From positions 1 through 42,855 of the forward strand of contig DJXN01000004.1 in assembly GCA_002449765.1 (NCBI GenBank): DNA of 42,855 nucleotides, given 5' to 3'. The DNA is from Fibrobacter sp. UBA7003 (GTDB lineage Bacteria > Fibrobacterota > Fibrobacteria > Fibrobacterales > Fibrobacteraceae). Each line of letters begins with the position of its first letter. Positions within the stretch are counted from its first letter, which is position 1. The position numbers and the translations under genes are program-made. A model generated the notes under the pieces. The model was not told where the DNA came from. It searched no databases and worked only from the letters and a program-made list of their open reading frames with translations. Shown piece by piece: positions 8,816-17,648 of this stretch.

Positions 8816-9934
8816 TTAATTGTCGCGGTCGTCGAAGGCCTGAGCATCCTCGGGTTCCTCGACGGTCCACTCTCGAATGTGGTCGGCCAGTTCTTTCTGG
8901 CCGGCCTTTTCTAGTTCATCCGAAATTCCGTTCAGGACTTCTGCATCCTCTGCAGGCAAGTCCTTCTCGTACATGTCGATATACTTTTCGAGAAGCGCGT
9001 AGCGCTTCATGCCGAGAAGCAACTGCATGAATTCGGTATCGACATTGCCGCCGCTGCGGAAGCTGGAATGTTCGCTGAGGAGCGTATCGGCCTGTTTTTC
9101 ATCAACCAGCTGGCAAAGGCGAGCTAGGTTGATGACCTTCGGGAATTTTTCGTACAAAAGATTTGCAATCTTGAGGCAATCGGACTTGCGGCCTTCCTTG
9201 TCGGCAATAGCCGCCATGAGGTCGAGATAGGCTTCTTCGTCTTCGGCACCGGGGTCGCGCACGTCGCCGAGCCACTGCTTAGCAAGCTCGATGTTGCCTG
9301 CGACAAAGTACTCGTTCGCGATATCGATTAGCGTCGCGTTGCTCTTGTCCGGGTCCTTGAGGAGGGCGGCCTTCGTATAGCGTTCGCAATCGCCGAGCGC
9401 ATCTGCCATGTCGGTAATGGCATCGATGATGTCTTCGCGGTTCTGGAGTTCGACCTCCGTAACCGTCGCGATAAGTTCATCAATGAGCGCCTTCGCGCGT
9501 TCGTCAGGCAGGACTTCGTTTAGGGAGAGGAAAACGACGGAACGGCCTTCCCCACCCACGTGACGGAGCGCCAGGTCGTGAATCAGGTCGGCAATGTAGT
9601 CCTTGTCATCGTACTGGCTTGCAAGTTCCACGAAGAAGGTTCCCGCGTCGTAGAAGAGGCTTTCCCAGTCGTCGCGTTCCTCGTCGTCTGCCTTGAACGA
9701 GAGAAAGTCCGTGCGGAGCGTCCAGGCAAGCAGTTCGAGCTGCAGGCCGACATCCTTGAAATCCTCGATATCGTCAATCGTCTTCGCGATAGTCTCGTAC
9801 AGTTCATCCGGGCGGTGCAGGAGCCTGCTTTCTCCACTGATGACCTGCGAGAGCGTTTCGCGGATGCGGTCTTCCTTGCCACGGAATGCGGCAGCTCCAC
9901 TATTCGATTTCCAGAATTTCTTTTTCTTTGCCAT
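8816..9934 (-). CDS. Hypothetical alpha-helical repeat protein
   Basis: A 372-residue cytoplasmic protein I cannot assign. It begins with a very basic MAKKKKFWK and continues as acidic helices resembling TPR-like or HEAT-like solenoids (for example NEYFVAGNIELAKQWLGDV and CLKIANLLYEKFPKVINLAR). It has no signal peptide or transmembrane segment. Its stop codon abuts the stop codon of leuB with zero bases between, so the two convergent genes share an end without any terminator hairpin. Upstream, TACATTTG (9947-9940 on the minus strand) ends five bases before the ATG and overlaps the end of the FISUMP gene. It may therefore be transcribed from its own leaderless promoter. Confidence 0.75.
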   Translation of the reverse strand: MAKKKKFWKSNSGAAAFRGKEDRIRETLSQVISGESRLLHRPDELYETIAKTIDDIEDFKDVGLQLELLAWTLRTDFLSFKADDEERDDWESLFYDAGTFFVELASQYDDKDYIADLIHDLALRHVGGEGRSVVFLSLNEVLPDERAKALIDELIATVTEVELQNREDIIDAITDMADALGDCERYTKAALLKDPDKSNATLIDIANEYFVAGNIELAKQWLGDVRDPGAEDEEAYLDLMAAIADKEGRKSDCLKIANLLYEKFPKVINLARLCQLVDEKQADTLLSEHSSFRSGGNVDTEFMQLLLGMKRYALLEKYIDMYEKDLPAEDAEVLNGISDELEKAGQKELADHIREWTVEEPEDAQAFDDRDN

Positions 9935-9939
9935 GATTA

Positions 9940-9947
9940 CAAATGTA
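9940..9947 (-). promoter_or_regulatory. -10 box giving a leaderless start
   Basis: Minus strand TACATTTG-TAATC-ATG. The box overlaps the 18-base gap behind the FISUMP stop codon, and no Shine-Dalgarno sequence is present. Confidence 0.5.
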
Positions 9948-9952
9948 GAAAG

Positions 9953-11692
9953 TTAATCCTTGATACAGCGGACCGGATAACCATATTTGCGAGCATCTGG
10001 TTGCTGAAGCAAGCTCGCGGGAATCGATGTGTTATATGCAGAAATAACCGGATAATAATCCGAGCTCGCAATATCTTCCCCTGCCGGCGCTCCCGCAATA
10101 AACATCTGGACAAGTTTCTCCGAAGCAAGCCAGATATTAAAATTATCCTGCGTATTCACAAAGCTACCGTCAGGATCTCTGCGGCCCATAGGAACAGTGG
10201 AAAAACCGGATGCATTGCTCGCGACGCGCCAGTAATCGAAATCCCATGCGACAACGGATTTAAACGCATAGGTATAGGTGAAAATTTCACTAACCGAAGC
10301 GCCCTCCACCAATCCAGCATAAAGAGCAACAGCAGACTCCTGAGCGTACCTTTCGATTACATACGAAAGGAGCGCGTTCCAGTCCAATTCAGACGGGATA
10401 TGCCACCCTTCAGGGCAAATTCCCTGAGTGACCGATCCCAAGGGCATCTCGATGTTATTGTCTGCAAAGGAAGTATCCTGATCCATAGCCGCCAGGAATG
10501 TGTAGAAACGCCCCGCCTTTTCGCAGTTCTGCGGATTGTCCATATAGCACCAGCTATTTCCCTTCAGGTTCGGAGTATTCACGCTATCGGCGTAGTTCAG
10601 GTTCTCCGCCATCCACACCTGGGCCCCGATTGTCACCGTCCTGTACGTTTTCTGGTCACGCGGGTCTGCCAGGGTGCCATATTCAACGTCCGGATTGAAG
10701 TAGTCGTCCTTCTGGAAATCCCACATGTTCGTTACTCTCCAGCCAGAATCCGAACAGATGTAGTACTTGTAGAACTCCACGGGTCCCTGGATAATTTCAT
10801 TTGTCGCCTTCGAGCAATCCTTGTCGATTGTATTCCTCTCGATTTCTGTCGCCTCTCGCCAGCGACCATTATCGCAAATGAAGCGTATAAAATAGGCAAA
10901 GCCTGTAAAATTCCCCTTGATAATCTTATTTTCAACGCACTCGTTCCCGTAAGCATTGTATTCCGCATAATTCGAAGCACGCCATCCATCTTTGTCGCAA
11001 GTGTAATACCCGTTGCCTTCATAGACGATTTCGTATAGGTTCAGCTTATCGCAGACGGGCAGGACATCTTCGGCATTGGAACTGTCCTTAAGGCAGCGTA
11101 CCGAAGCCCCCGCAATCGAATCGTCACACAGGAAGTTCAGATGGTAGTTTGAGATAAAAGCCTGATAACAGCCCGCCCTTGATGTTGCAAGGTAAGCATT
11201 TACCATCCTTTCCCGATAGGAACCATCTACAGAACGGTAGCCTGCCCCCGGAACGCCAAAGGAAAACGCATTATTTCCGGATACGTACCACGTCTGTCCA
11301 TATCCCTGCAGGCTCTTGGCCGGCGGGATGTCGGGCTCTACAGCGGCGACATAGTCTATCAGTTCTTCCCACTCATGCTGCGACGGAATGTGGAAACCCG
11401 CCGGACAGAGATTTTCGGTCCCGCCAGCATACAAGCGGCCCAAGTTTTCGCAATTGGAAACATCATCGCCGTAACACCAGCTGGAATCCGTTTCATACTG
11501 CAAGTTTTCCGCAAACCAGACCTGAGTCCCAATCTGCGTCGTTTGATAGACGCGCCCATCCCTAGGATCGGTTATCGAACTAATGACCTCTTTTCGCGGA
11601 GAATCTGGTTCCTTGGTTCCTGACGAATCATCACCGCAGGCAAAAAGAACAAGAACAGCAAATAAACCAACAACGCACTTGCAAATGTTCAT
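9953..11692 (-). CDS. FISUMP lipoprotein with two paralogous domains
   Basis: A 579-residue lipoprotein with two copies of the F. succinogenes major paralogous domain. The signal peptide MNICKCVVGLFAVLVLFAC ends at Cys19, followed by GDDSSG. Domain one starts near residue 40 with TDPRDGRVYQTTQIGTQVWF and has SWCYGDD, LCPAGFHIPS and the closing ASVRCLKD. A middle part of ~130 residues holds three short repeats built around C-x(3)-GWR or GRWR. Domain two starts LADPRDQKTYRTVTIGAQVW and ends YPVRCIKD. The start at 11692 follows AGGGGAT. The frame is open far upstream over the next gene, but that part is an artefact. The function of FISUMP domains is unknown; surface location is inferred. Confidence 0.85.
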   Translation of the reverse strand: MNICKCVVGLFAVLVLFACGDDSSGTKEPDSPRKEVISSITDPRDGRVYQTTQIGTQVWFAENLQYETDSSWCYGDDVSNCENLGRLYAGGTENLCPAGFHIPSQHEWEELIDYVAAVEPDIPPAKSLQGYGQTWYVSGNNAFSFGVPGAGYRSVDGSYRERMVNAYLATSRAGCYQAFISNYHLNFLCDDSIAGASVRCLKDSSNAEDVLPVCDKLNLYEIVYEGNGYYTCDKDGWRASNYAEYNAYGNECVENKIIKGNFTGFAYFIRFICDNGRWREATEIERNTIDKDCSKATNEIIQGPVEFYKYYICSDSGWRVTNMWDFQKDDYFNPDVEYGTLADPRDQKTYRTVTIGAQVWMAENLNYADSVNTPNLKGNSWCYMDNPQNCEKAGRFYTFLAAMDQDTSFADNNIEMPLGSVTQGICPEGWHIPSELDWNALLSYVIERYAQESAVALYAGLVEGASVSEIFTYTYAFKSVVAWDFDYWRVASNASGFSTVPMGRRDPDGSFVNTQDNFNIWLASEKLVQMFIAGAPAGEDIASSDYYPVISAYNTSIPASLLQQPDARKYGYPVRCIKD

Positions 11693-11721
11693 ATATCCCC
11701 TAACGTTAGAACTTTTTCCGT

Positions 11722-12690
11722 CTACTTCTTTTCCCGAATCCGCTTGTACAGGCTTTCGGCCTTCTCGGTATCGCCCGCGTTCGAGAACACGTGGCCCACG
11801 TTCTCGGCACCGATGCGGCCCTGCGAACTGCCCGCAAGCCAGGCCTTCATGTAGCATTCGAACGCTTCGTCGTAGCGCTTCTGGTTGAAGTAGATCTGCC
11901 CCAAATCCAGGTTGAGGTCGCCCTTGCCCTTGTTGTGCCGCAGGCCTTCTTCCAGCGTGAAGATTGCCATCCACGGGGAATTGTTCTGCACGTACATCTG
12001 CGCGAGGTAGCGGCGGGCAGAAACGTTTTCGGGGTCCATCAGCAGGCCGTTTTCCATCTCGTTCAGGGACTGGCGCGTGGAATCCATGCTGCGGTAGTAA
12101 TAGGCAAGCGTGAAATGCACGTCGGCACCCGCGGTAGCTGTCATCTGGAGCGCATTCTGCAAGGTCTTGATGGCGTACTCGTAGTCGCCGAGCTTCTCGT
12201 AGACTTCGGCAAGCCCGTACCAGGCATCCATGCGGTCGGGGTTCAGCTGCAGCGCCCGCTCGAAGTTCTTCTGCGCGAGCGTCCAGTCGCGGCCCTTCAG
12301 GTAGCATTCCGCAAGCGCAAAGTGCACGTGGTCCGATTCCACCCCGAGTTCGATGGCGCGCTTGTAGGCCGCAATCGCATCGCCCGGGGAATCCGCAAGG
12401 TAGTAGAGATCGCCGAGTAACATCCATGCCTTCTCGAAATTCGGCAGGAGTTCTACGGTGCGCTTGTAGGCCACCATCGCGACCTGCTTGCGGTCGAGTT
12501 GCACCAGCGCGTTGCCCAGGTTGAACCATGCGAAAGGCTCGTAACGGCCCTCGTCGATGGCTGCACGGTAGAGCGGGACCGCTTCCTTATATTTTCCCTG
12601 GTCGTAAAGCTCGTTCGCCTTGAAGAAATAATCCTCGGCAGCGAAAAGCGGCACGGCAAGCAACAGCAAACACAACAACCTACTTAACAA
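11722..12690 (-). CDS. TPR-repeat periplasmic protein, last gene of the TonB operon
   Basis: A 322-residue protein with a cleavable signal peptide (MLSRLLCLLLLAVPLFA) and about eight tetratricopeptide repeats, such as AWFNLGNALVQLDRKQVAMVAYKRTVEL and DAWYGLAEVYEKLGDYEYAIKTLQNAL. It overlaps the tonB stop by 11 bases, so it is co-transcribed and probably translationally coupled. TPR proteins end the TonB2/TtpC clusters of marine gamma-proteobacteria, and this position matches. The likely role is a periplasmic scaffold for the TonB complex. Confidence 0.85.
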   Translation of the reverse strand: MLSRLLCLLLLAVPLFAAEDYFFKANELYDQGKYKEAVPLYRAAIDEGRYEPFAWFNLGNALVQLDRKQVAMVAYKRTVELLPNFEKAWMLLGDLYYLADSPGDAIAAYKRAIELGVESDHVHFALAECYLKGRDWTLAQKNFERALQLNPDRMDAWYGLAEVYEKLGDYEYAIKTLQNALQMTATAGADVHFTLAYYYRSMDSTRQSLNEMENGLLMDPENVSARRYLAQMYVQNNSPWMAIFTLEEGLRHNKGKGDLNLDLGQIYFNQKRYDEAFECYMKAWLAGSSQGRIGAENVGHVFSNAGDTEKAESLYKRIREKK

Positions 12691-13321
12691 AGCGGAACTC
12701 CTTTGTGGCCTTCTGTGCCACGGGATATCCGCCTAGCTGTGCGGGACTGAATTTCCACTGGCGAACTGCCTTCAGGGCCTCGTTCTCGAAGCCGTAACCC
12801 GGCGGGTCGAGGCTCATCACGTTCGCCTGCGCCACGTCGCCATACACGTCGATGACAACCATTACCTTCACGTAGCCCGAAATGCCGAGTTTCTTGGCGC
12901 GTGCCGGGTACGTCGGCTGAACTTCCTTCAAGACCTGCGCCTGTTCGTCCACCTCGCCCGCCTCGTACACTACGTTTTCCATCGAGCCCGTACCCACGGC
13001 CACGCCGTCACCCGCGGCACCGCGCGCAAGCGAAAGGTCCATCTGGAAATTCTGGCTGCGGCTTACACCCATGTTCGAGGAAATCTTGAACGGGTTCGGG
13101 TTCACGATGGTGCGTATAACCTTCTGCTTCACCTCGGGCTTTTTCTCGCTCACGAGCACCTCGACTTCCGTCACGGTGTCGAGTTCCTTCTCCGTCTTTA
13201 CGCCCCTGTCGAAGAACAGCGCGTTCAGCACCGGCACGGCAAGGAAGAACACCGCGCTCACTGCAAAGGAGAGCACGAAAGCCGCCGGGAACCGGAAATA
13301 TTTAGCGAGAAAGTCGAGCAC
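12680..13321 (-). CDS. tonB: TonB energy-transducing protein
   Basis: A 213-residue inner-membrane protein with one N-terminal membrane anchor (FPAAFVLSFAVSAVFFLAVPVL, about residues 11-32). A periplasmic linker follows, then the TonB C-terminal domain (TYPARAKKLGISGYVKVMVVI to AVRQWKFSPA). The domain carries the proton-motive energy to outer-membrane receptors. The linker is not the usual Pro-Glu/Pro-Lys rod and is short, as in TonB2-type proteins. It starts with GTG, which shares one base with the exbD stop (TAGTG), indicating coupled translation. Confidence 0.9.
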   Translation of the reverse strand: MLDFLAKYFRFPAAFVLSFAVSAVFFLAVPVLNALFFDRGVKTEKELDTVTEVEVLVSEKKPEVKQKVIRTIVNPNPFKISSNMGVSRSQNFQMDLSLARGAAGDGVAVGTGSMENVVYEAGEVDEQAQVLKEVQPTYPARAKKLGISGYVKVMVVIDVYGDVAQANVMSLDPPGYGFENEALKAVRQWKFSPAQLGGYPVAQKATKEFRFVK

Positions 13322-13725
13322 TATTCCTCTTTGTTCGCGGAAATGGAAACCTTGCGGACTTTAGCCAAATTGCATTCGTCGAGAATGTCCACCACCACGC
13401 CGTTGGGGGCGTCGCGGTCGCTCACGATAATCACGGGGCGGTCGGGCGCTTCGGCCATCATCTGGCGCAATACCGTATTCAGGGTCGAGAGGTTCACCTG
13501 TGTCTCGTTGATGTGGATTGTCCCCTGGCGCGTTACGCCAATCAAGATGCTTTCCTTCGCGAGTTCCTTCGCGGAGCTTGCCTTCGGCTTCGTCACATCC
13601 ACGCCGGTTTCGCGCGTGAAGGTCGACGTTACCACGAAGAAGATGAGCAAGATGAAAACGATGTCGAGCATCGGGGAAATGTCTATCTTGCCGGAATCGC
13701 TAGAACGTTTACGTATGAAACTCAT
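13321..13725 (-). CDS. exbD: ExbD/TolR family proton-channel subunit
   Basis: A 134-residue protein with one N-terminal membrane helix containing the conserved proton-carrying aspartate Asp21 (SPMLDIVFILLIFFVV) and a periplasmic domain (VIIVSDRDAPNGVVVDILDEC). Normal length. It overlaps exbB by four bases (ATGA) and tonB by one. Confidence 0.93.
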   Translation of the reverse strand: MSFIRKRSSDSGKIDISPMLDIVFILLIFFVVTSTFTRETGVDVTKPKASSAKELAKESILIGVTRQGTIHINETQVNLSTLNTVLRQMMAEAPDRPVIIVSDRDAPNGVVVDILDECNLAKVRKVSISANKEE

Positions 13726-14399
13726 TTTTCCTCCCCTGCAATTTCATTTGAAGCGGGATTTTCAAACACAAAGGATTCGTACTTGAGCGCTTCGCTCCAC
13801 GCCTGCTTTTCGACCTTCTCAACGCAACCCGAGAGGAAGTTGTAGGCAAGCATCAGCGGGAACGCCACGAGCAGGCCCGCCTGCGTGGTAAGCATGGCCT
13901 CGGAGATGCCGTCAGCCAGGAGTGTCGGGTTTCCGAACCCGAAAAGCTTGATGGTATCGAATGTATGCGCCATGCCCGAGACCGTACCGAGCAGGCCGAG
14001 CATCGGGGCCAGTGCCGCGCATGTAGAAATCGTCTTGAGCGAGCGCGAGAGGTTCACGGATATGCGGTGGCGCGTCTCTTCCATCGCGTTACGCACGGCA
14101 ACGGGGCCTTCCGCCCGGTGGTCGCGCACGTCGCATGCAAGCGCGTAAAAGTAGCCGTAGGGCCTGCGGGCAAGTTTCGCGAACGCGACATCCTCGCCCT
14201 TCTTTTTCAGGTTATTCCAGAACCCGCCGAACACGCCGTTCACGCTGCCGCCCTTGAGCATGAAGTAGTAGCCGTAGCGCTCGAGCATCAGGAACCAGCC
14301 GAACCACCCGATAACGAATATGGGCGCAAGCACCCATCCTCCGCGGAAGAGCACGGCCATGGCGGCTTCGATTACAGATATTTCGCTTACGGTTTCCAC
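13722..14399 (-). CDS. exbB: ExbB/TolQ family proton-channel subunit
   Basis: A 225-residue three-helix MotA/TolQ/ExbB protein. The first helix is near residues 18-38 (WVLAPIFVIGWFGWFLMLERYG). The two conserved C-terminal helices contain LAPMLGLLGTVSGMAHTF and the segment EAMLTTQAGLLVAFPLMLAYNF. It pairs with ExbD to form the proton channel that powers TonB. It follows the long ExbB-like gene by 12 bases. The start at 14399 opens with GTG-like context and lacks a strong site, which again suggests coupling. Confidence 0.92.
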   Translation of the reverse strand: METVSEISVIEAAMAVLFRGGWVLAPIFVIGWFGWFLMLERYGYYFMLKGGSVNGVFGGFWNNLKKKGEDVAFAKLARRPYGYFYALACDVRDHRAEGPVAVRNAMEETRHRISVNLSRSLKTISTCAALAPMLGLLGTVSGMAHTFDTIKLFGFGNPTLLADGISEAMLTTQAGLLVAFPLMLAYNFLSGCVEKVEKQAWSEALKYESFVFENPASNEIAGEEK

Positions 14400-14411
14400 A
14401 GGGATTCCCGC

Positions 14412-15905
14412 TTACTTTTCCTTGATCCAGAGCGCATTCAGCACGGCGAGCCCGGCACTTTCCATACGGCTGCGAACGGCGTCGGCGCGGTTCACGAGGA
14501 AGGTATGGAGCAGTTGCAAGGGAATCGCCGCAATCAGGCCCGCTTCCGTGGTCACGAGGGCAATCGAGATACCGCCGGCAAGGAGCTTCGGATCGCTTGT
14601 GCCGTGCATCGTAATCACGTCGAAGAGTTCAATCATGCCCATCACGGTACCCAGGAGCCCAAGCAGCGGGGCGGTCGCCGCAATCACGGAAATCCAAGTG
14701 AGTCCGGATTCCAGTTTCGGGACATCGGCGGAGAAGAGTTCCTCGAGCGCCTTCTCGGCACCCTCGCGGCCGGCGTAGTTCTTGGAAAGTACGGTGCGCA
14801 GCACCTTCCCCACTTCGCCGTGCGTCTTTGCCGCAAGCGAGCGTGCCGTATCGATGTCGCCCGCCTTGAGTGCCTTCAGCACGCGCCTGTTCGCGATACC
14901 GCCGAAGCCCCTCACCATGAGCCACACAAAGCGCCAGAGGGCTATAAGCAGGCCGATGGCAAACAGCGCAACAATCGGGTACATGATAATGCCGCCGTCC
15001 TTGAAGAACTGCCTGAGCTTGTCCTTCCAGGTAGTTTCCTGGTGGTTCGCGAGTTCAGACGAAAGTTCCGTACTCAGGAGCACGTCGACCGGCACCATCA
15101 CGAACGCGGAATCGTTCACGTTCGCAAACACCTTCGCAACATCCTTCTTTGTATCGGGAGTCAAATTCTCCTGCCAGTTATACACGCGTTTCTTTTCACC
15201 CGCGACAGGGAGCATCAAGGCAGCCGGATGCAACCCGTTGATATCGACAGCGTTCGCCATCTGCATCGCGAAAAGGCCGCCAAGGCGCATGCGGTCGCCC
15301 TGCGCAACGGCAGTGCCGAACACGAGTTCCGCCTTTTCCACATTCATTTCGCGTGTAAAGGCCAACTCGGCACGCGCGGCATCGAGCACGCCCTTCGCAA
15401 TCCGGAGCGGGTCGTCGCGGTAAAGCGACATTTCCTTCTTAACCTTGTTCTGGATCTCTACGCGTTCGGCCACCTTGAACTGCACGCCCTGTTCCTGAAA
15501 CTTCGAGAGAGTTTCCAGACGTTCGGGGCCGGCCGCAAGCGAGAGAAATTCGGCACGCGCCTTCTCGGCCTGGAGTTTCACCTGTGCCAAATCTTCGCGG
15601 GCGACTCGCACATCCTCGAACAGGCGGGCGCGCTCCGACATCAGGGCGTCGACCTTCTCCTTGCTCTCCTGATACTTTTCATTGAACATCTCGCGTTCCT
15701 GGTTTGCCGTCTCGCGGTCCTTCCAGCGGGCGGCGACAGCCATGTCACGCTTCTTGCGGGCTTCTTCCAAATCGGCCTTCGCACTATTGAGCTCGGCGCG
15801 CTTCTTCACAGCATCGATATCGGATGGCTGCTGAGCCACAGCAATCGACGAAAGCGAAAGGACTGCCGTTACGGCAAAAGCAAGGGTAAACTGTCTAATC
15901 ATCAT
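14412..15905 (-). CDS. TtpC-type long ExbB homologue with N-terminal coiled coil
   Basis: A 497-residue protein: signal peptide to about residue 24, a ~90-residue coiled coil (KKRAELNSAKADLEEARKKR), a periplasmic domain to about 300, then the MotA/TolQ/ExbB channel domain. Its helices include IIMYPIVALFAIGLLIALWR and APLLGLLGTVMGMIELF. In Vibrio, TtpC is the fourth essential protein of the TonB2 complex and has this layout. It overlaps the DUF3450 gene by ATGA (15902-15905). Having both a long and a short ExbB in one operon with DUF3450 marks this as the TtpC kind rather than a plain ExbBD pair. Confidence 0.88.
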   Translation of the reverse strand: MMIRQFTLAFAVTAVLSLSSIAVAQQPSDIDAVKKRAELNSAKADLEEARKKRDMAVAARWKDRETANQEREMFNEKYQESKEKVDALMSERARLFEDVRVAREDLAQVKLQAEKARAEFLSLAAGPERLETLSKFQEQGVQFKVAERVEIQNKVKKEMSLYRDDPLRIAKGVLDAARAELAFTREMNVEKAELVFGTAVAQGDRMRLGGLFAMQMANAVDINGLHPAALMLPVAGEKKRVYNWQENLTPDTKKDVAKVFANVNDSAFVMVPVDVLLSTELSSELANHQETTWKDKLRQFFKDGGIIMYPIVALFAIGLLIALWRFVWLMVRGFGGIANRRVLKALKAGDIDTARSLAAKTHGEVGKVLRTVLSKNYAGREGAEKALEELFSADVPKLESGLTWISVIAATAPLLGLLGTVMGMIELFDVITMHGTSDPKLLAGGISIALVTTEAGLIAAIPLQLLHTFLVNRADAVRSRMESAGLAVLNALWIKEK

Positions 15906-16696
15906 TCACCCTCCTTCGGAAAAACGACCGGTATGGTCACGAGCCTCGGGGCAGTCTTCCCTTCGGCGACCTTCATCACGTCTTTCAATACGGTGCGCAT
16001 CGCGAGGTCATCCGATACGTTATTCCAGACGTATCCACCATCGGCGGTACGGGCAAGCCAAAGCACGTCGTTGCCGTCGTTGCTCACGAATATGGATGCC
16101 ACAGCGCCATAGCGCAAAAAGGTTCCGGGTACGCTGCGGGTATCCACCTGCAAGAACCCCTTCCACACTTCGGTCGTATAGCCAAGACGGATGCGGTCAT
16201 AAAACACTTCGAGGGTTCGGTTCAATGCGTCGTCCGCCTCGATAACTCCCTTGTGCAACTGTTCTGCGATTTCTTTCACGCTCTTCACAGTTTCCTCGTT
16301 CCGGTAGGGGAAGTCCGATTCGAAAACCGGCACCAGGGAATCGATAACCTTAGCGAAAGATTCGTTGTACTTGCCCTTGCGACTCTCGTACCAACGGATT
16401 GTGCCCATCGTCTTCTGGCGAATTTCAGAAATATGCTTGAGTTCCGCCTTCAGGGAATCCATTTCGGCCTTGAGAGCCTTGCTCTGCGCCGAAATCGCCT
16501 GGACCTTCTTGCGTCCGACTTCGACGAATTCCGCATGACGCTTCTTTTCGGCATCGTGCATGTTCTTTTCGCGGGCGGTTTCCGCCTCGACCGCCTTTAT
16601 CTGGCGGCGTACGCTTTCCACCGTCTCCTGCGCCTGGGAGAACACTCCAGCTAGGCACAAACTAAGGAATATCTTAGAAAACAAATGAAATTTCAT
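15902..16696 (-). CDS. DUF3450 periplasmic coiled-coil protein, first gene of the TonB operon
   Basis: A 264-residue secreted protein (signal peptide MKFHLFSKIFLSLCLAGVFSQA). A coiled coil covers about residues 25-95 and a C-terminal domain has YTTEVWKGFLQVD and the phrase FLRYGAVASIFVSNDG, typical of DUF3450. This family is encoded immediately before ttpC/exbB/exbD/tonB in many TonB2 clusters; its partner is presumably the coiled coil of the TtpC-like protein. No ribosome binding site precedes the ATG. TATTTTTTG ends four bases before it and overlaps the U-tract of the upstream terminator. Confidence 0.85.
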   Translation of the reverse strand: MKFHLFSKIFLSLCLAGVFSQAQETVESVRRQIKAVEAETAREKNMHDAEKKRHAEFVEVGRKKVQAISAQSKALKAEMDSLKAELKHISEIRQKTMGTIRWYESRKGKYNESFAKVIDSLVPVFESDFPYRNEETVKSVKEIAEQLHKGVIEADDALNRTLEVFYDRIRLGYTTEVWKGFLQVDTRSVPGTFLRYGAVASIFVSNDGNDVLWLARTADGGYVWNNVSDDLAMRTVLKDVMKVAEGKTAPRLVTIPVVFPKEGE

Positions 16697-16700
16697 AGGC

Positions 16701-16739
16701 CAAAAAATACAAAGAACCGCGGCCCCTAGACCACGGTTC
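16701..16739 (-). terminator. Terminator between the ankyrin gene and the TonB operon
   Basis: On the minus strand GAACCGTGG (16739-16731) pairs with CCGCGGTTC (16722-16714) over 9 bp including one G-U, followed by TTTGTATTTTTT. The T-run doubles as the -10-like box of the following DUF3450 gene. Confidence 0.85.
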
Positions 16740-16765
16740 CAAGCGAAAAAGTGGAGAATCGACGC

Positions 16766-17539
16766 TTACTTCTTGGAATCCTTGAAGTACTGCGCGGTGT
16801 TCTTGGCACCCGCCTTCTTGAGGGCCTTGATCAGGCGTGTGTAGCCTTCGTTCGTGGCCCAGTCGAGCACGGAGTAACCCTGGCCGCACTTGGCGTTCAC
16901 GTCGACCTTCTTGTCGATGAGGAACATCATGGCGTCGTAGTTGCCGTTCTTCACGGTCCAGTGAATCGGGAGGTAGCCATCCGGGCCACGGTTCTCGAGC
17001 GGGGCGCCTGCATCGGCGAGCACCTGGAGCATGTCGACCTTACCGGCCTTGGCAGCGATAAGAACAGCGGTACCGAGCGAAGCCGGATCGGCACCTTCCT
17101 TCTTGAGCTGCTGGAGGAGGAGCGTGACAACGTCCTTGTTGCCCATCATCACGGCGTTATCAAGCACCGTTTCGCCAGCGCTGTTGCGCACATCGGCCTT
17201 GGCACCATGGTCGAAGAGGTAGTTAAGCACCATCACGTTGCCCTTGTTCGCAGCGATAGCCACGGCATTGTTGCCGTTATCGGCGAGAGCATCAATCTCA
17301 AAAGAAGCCTTCAGGAACACAGTCATCATCAGGGTGTCGCTATTGAAGGCGTAATTAACGAAGTTTCCCGGCGTAAAGGCTATCTGGTGCTTGGTCAAAG
17401 CCTTGCGAACAGCCTGCGGGTCACTCTTGGCGAGGAATGCCTGCACGGAAGCCGGGTCCTTGAAGTTGACGTCGTCGCCACAGGCGACCATGGAAAGAGC
17501 GAGGCCAAGGCCACAAAGTCCGAGTAATGTTTTCTTCAT
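16766..17539 (-). CDS. Ankyrin-repeat lipoprotein
   Basis: A 257-residue lipoprotein. The signal peptide MKKTLLGLCGLGLALSMVAC ends at Cys20, followed by GDD. About five ankyrin repeats follow from near residue 80, for example GNNAVAIAANKGNVMVLNYL, GETVLDNAVMMGNKDVVTLL and GYLPIHWTVKNGNYDAMMFL. The start at 17539 is fixed by GGAG six bases upstream rather than an ATG four codons earlier. Ankyrin repeats bind proteins; the partner here is unknown and periplasmic by inference. It is separated from the TonB operon by a good terminator. Confidence 0.85.
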   Translation of the reverse strand: MKKTLLGLCGLGLALSMVACGDDVNFKDPASVQAFLAKSDPQAVRKALTKHQIAFTPGNFVNYAFNSDTLMMTVFLKASFEIDALADNGNNAVAIAANKGNVMVLNYLFDHGAKADVRNSAGETVLDNAVMMGNKDVVTLLLQQLKKEGADPASLGTAVLIAAKAGKVDMLQVLADAGAPLENRGPDGYLPIHWTVKNGNYDAMMFLIDKKVDVNAKCGQGYSVLDWATNEGYTRLIKALKKAGAKNTAQYFKDSKK

Positions 17540-17635
17540 TTTATACTCCAAAAGGTGTTTTTTGTTCTTATGCCACTAAAATTACACTTTTTTCACCATT
17601 TTATTCACAAAAAAAAATTTTTTTCTAAAAAAAAT

Positions 17636-17643
17636 TAAATTTG
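17636..17643 (+). promoter_or_regulatory. -10 box giving a leaderless start
   Basis: TAAATTTG-TATCC-ATG. The box ends five bases before the start codon of the barrel protein, in a strongly A/T-rich spacer with no Shine-Dalgarno sequence. Confidence 0.55.
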
Positions 17644-17648
17644 TATCC

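Noticed and set aside
11693..12529. In-frame N-terminal extension of the FISUMP protein by ~279 residues
   Set aside because: It overlaps the TPR gene out of frame, and the real start at 11692 has a signal peptide, lipobox and ribosome binding site.
13965..16112. A 715-codon open frame on the plus strand opposite the ExbB/TtpC genes
   Set aside because: It is antisense to well-supported genes; the strong C/G third-position bias keeps the opposite strand open. It has no recognisable domain.
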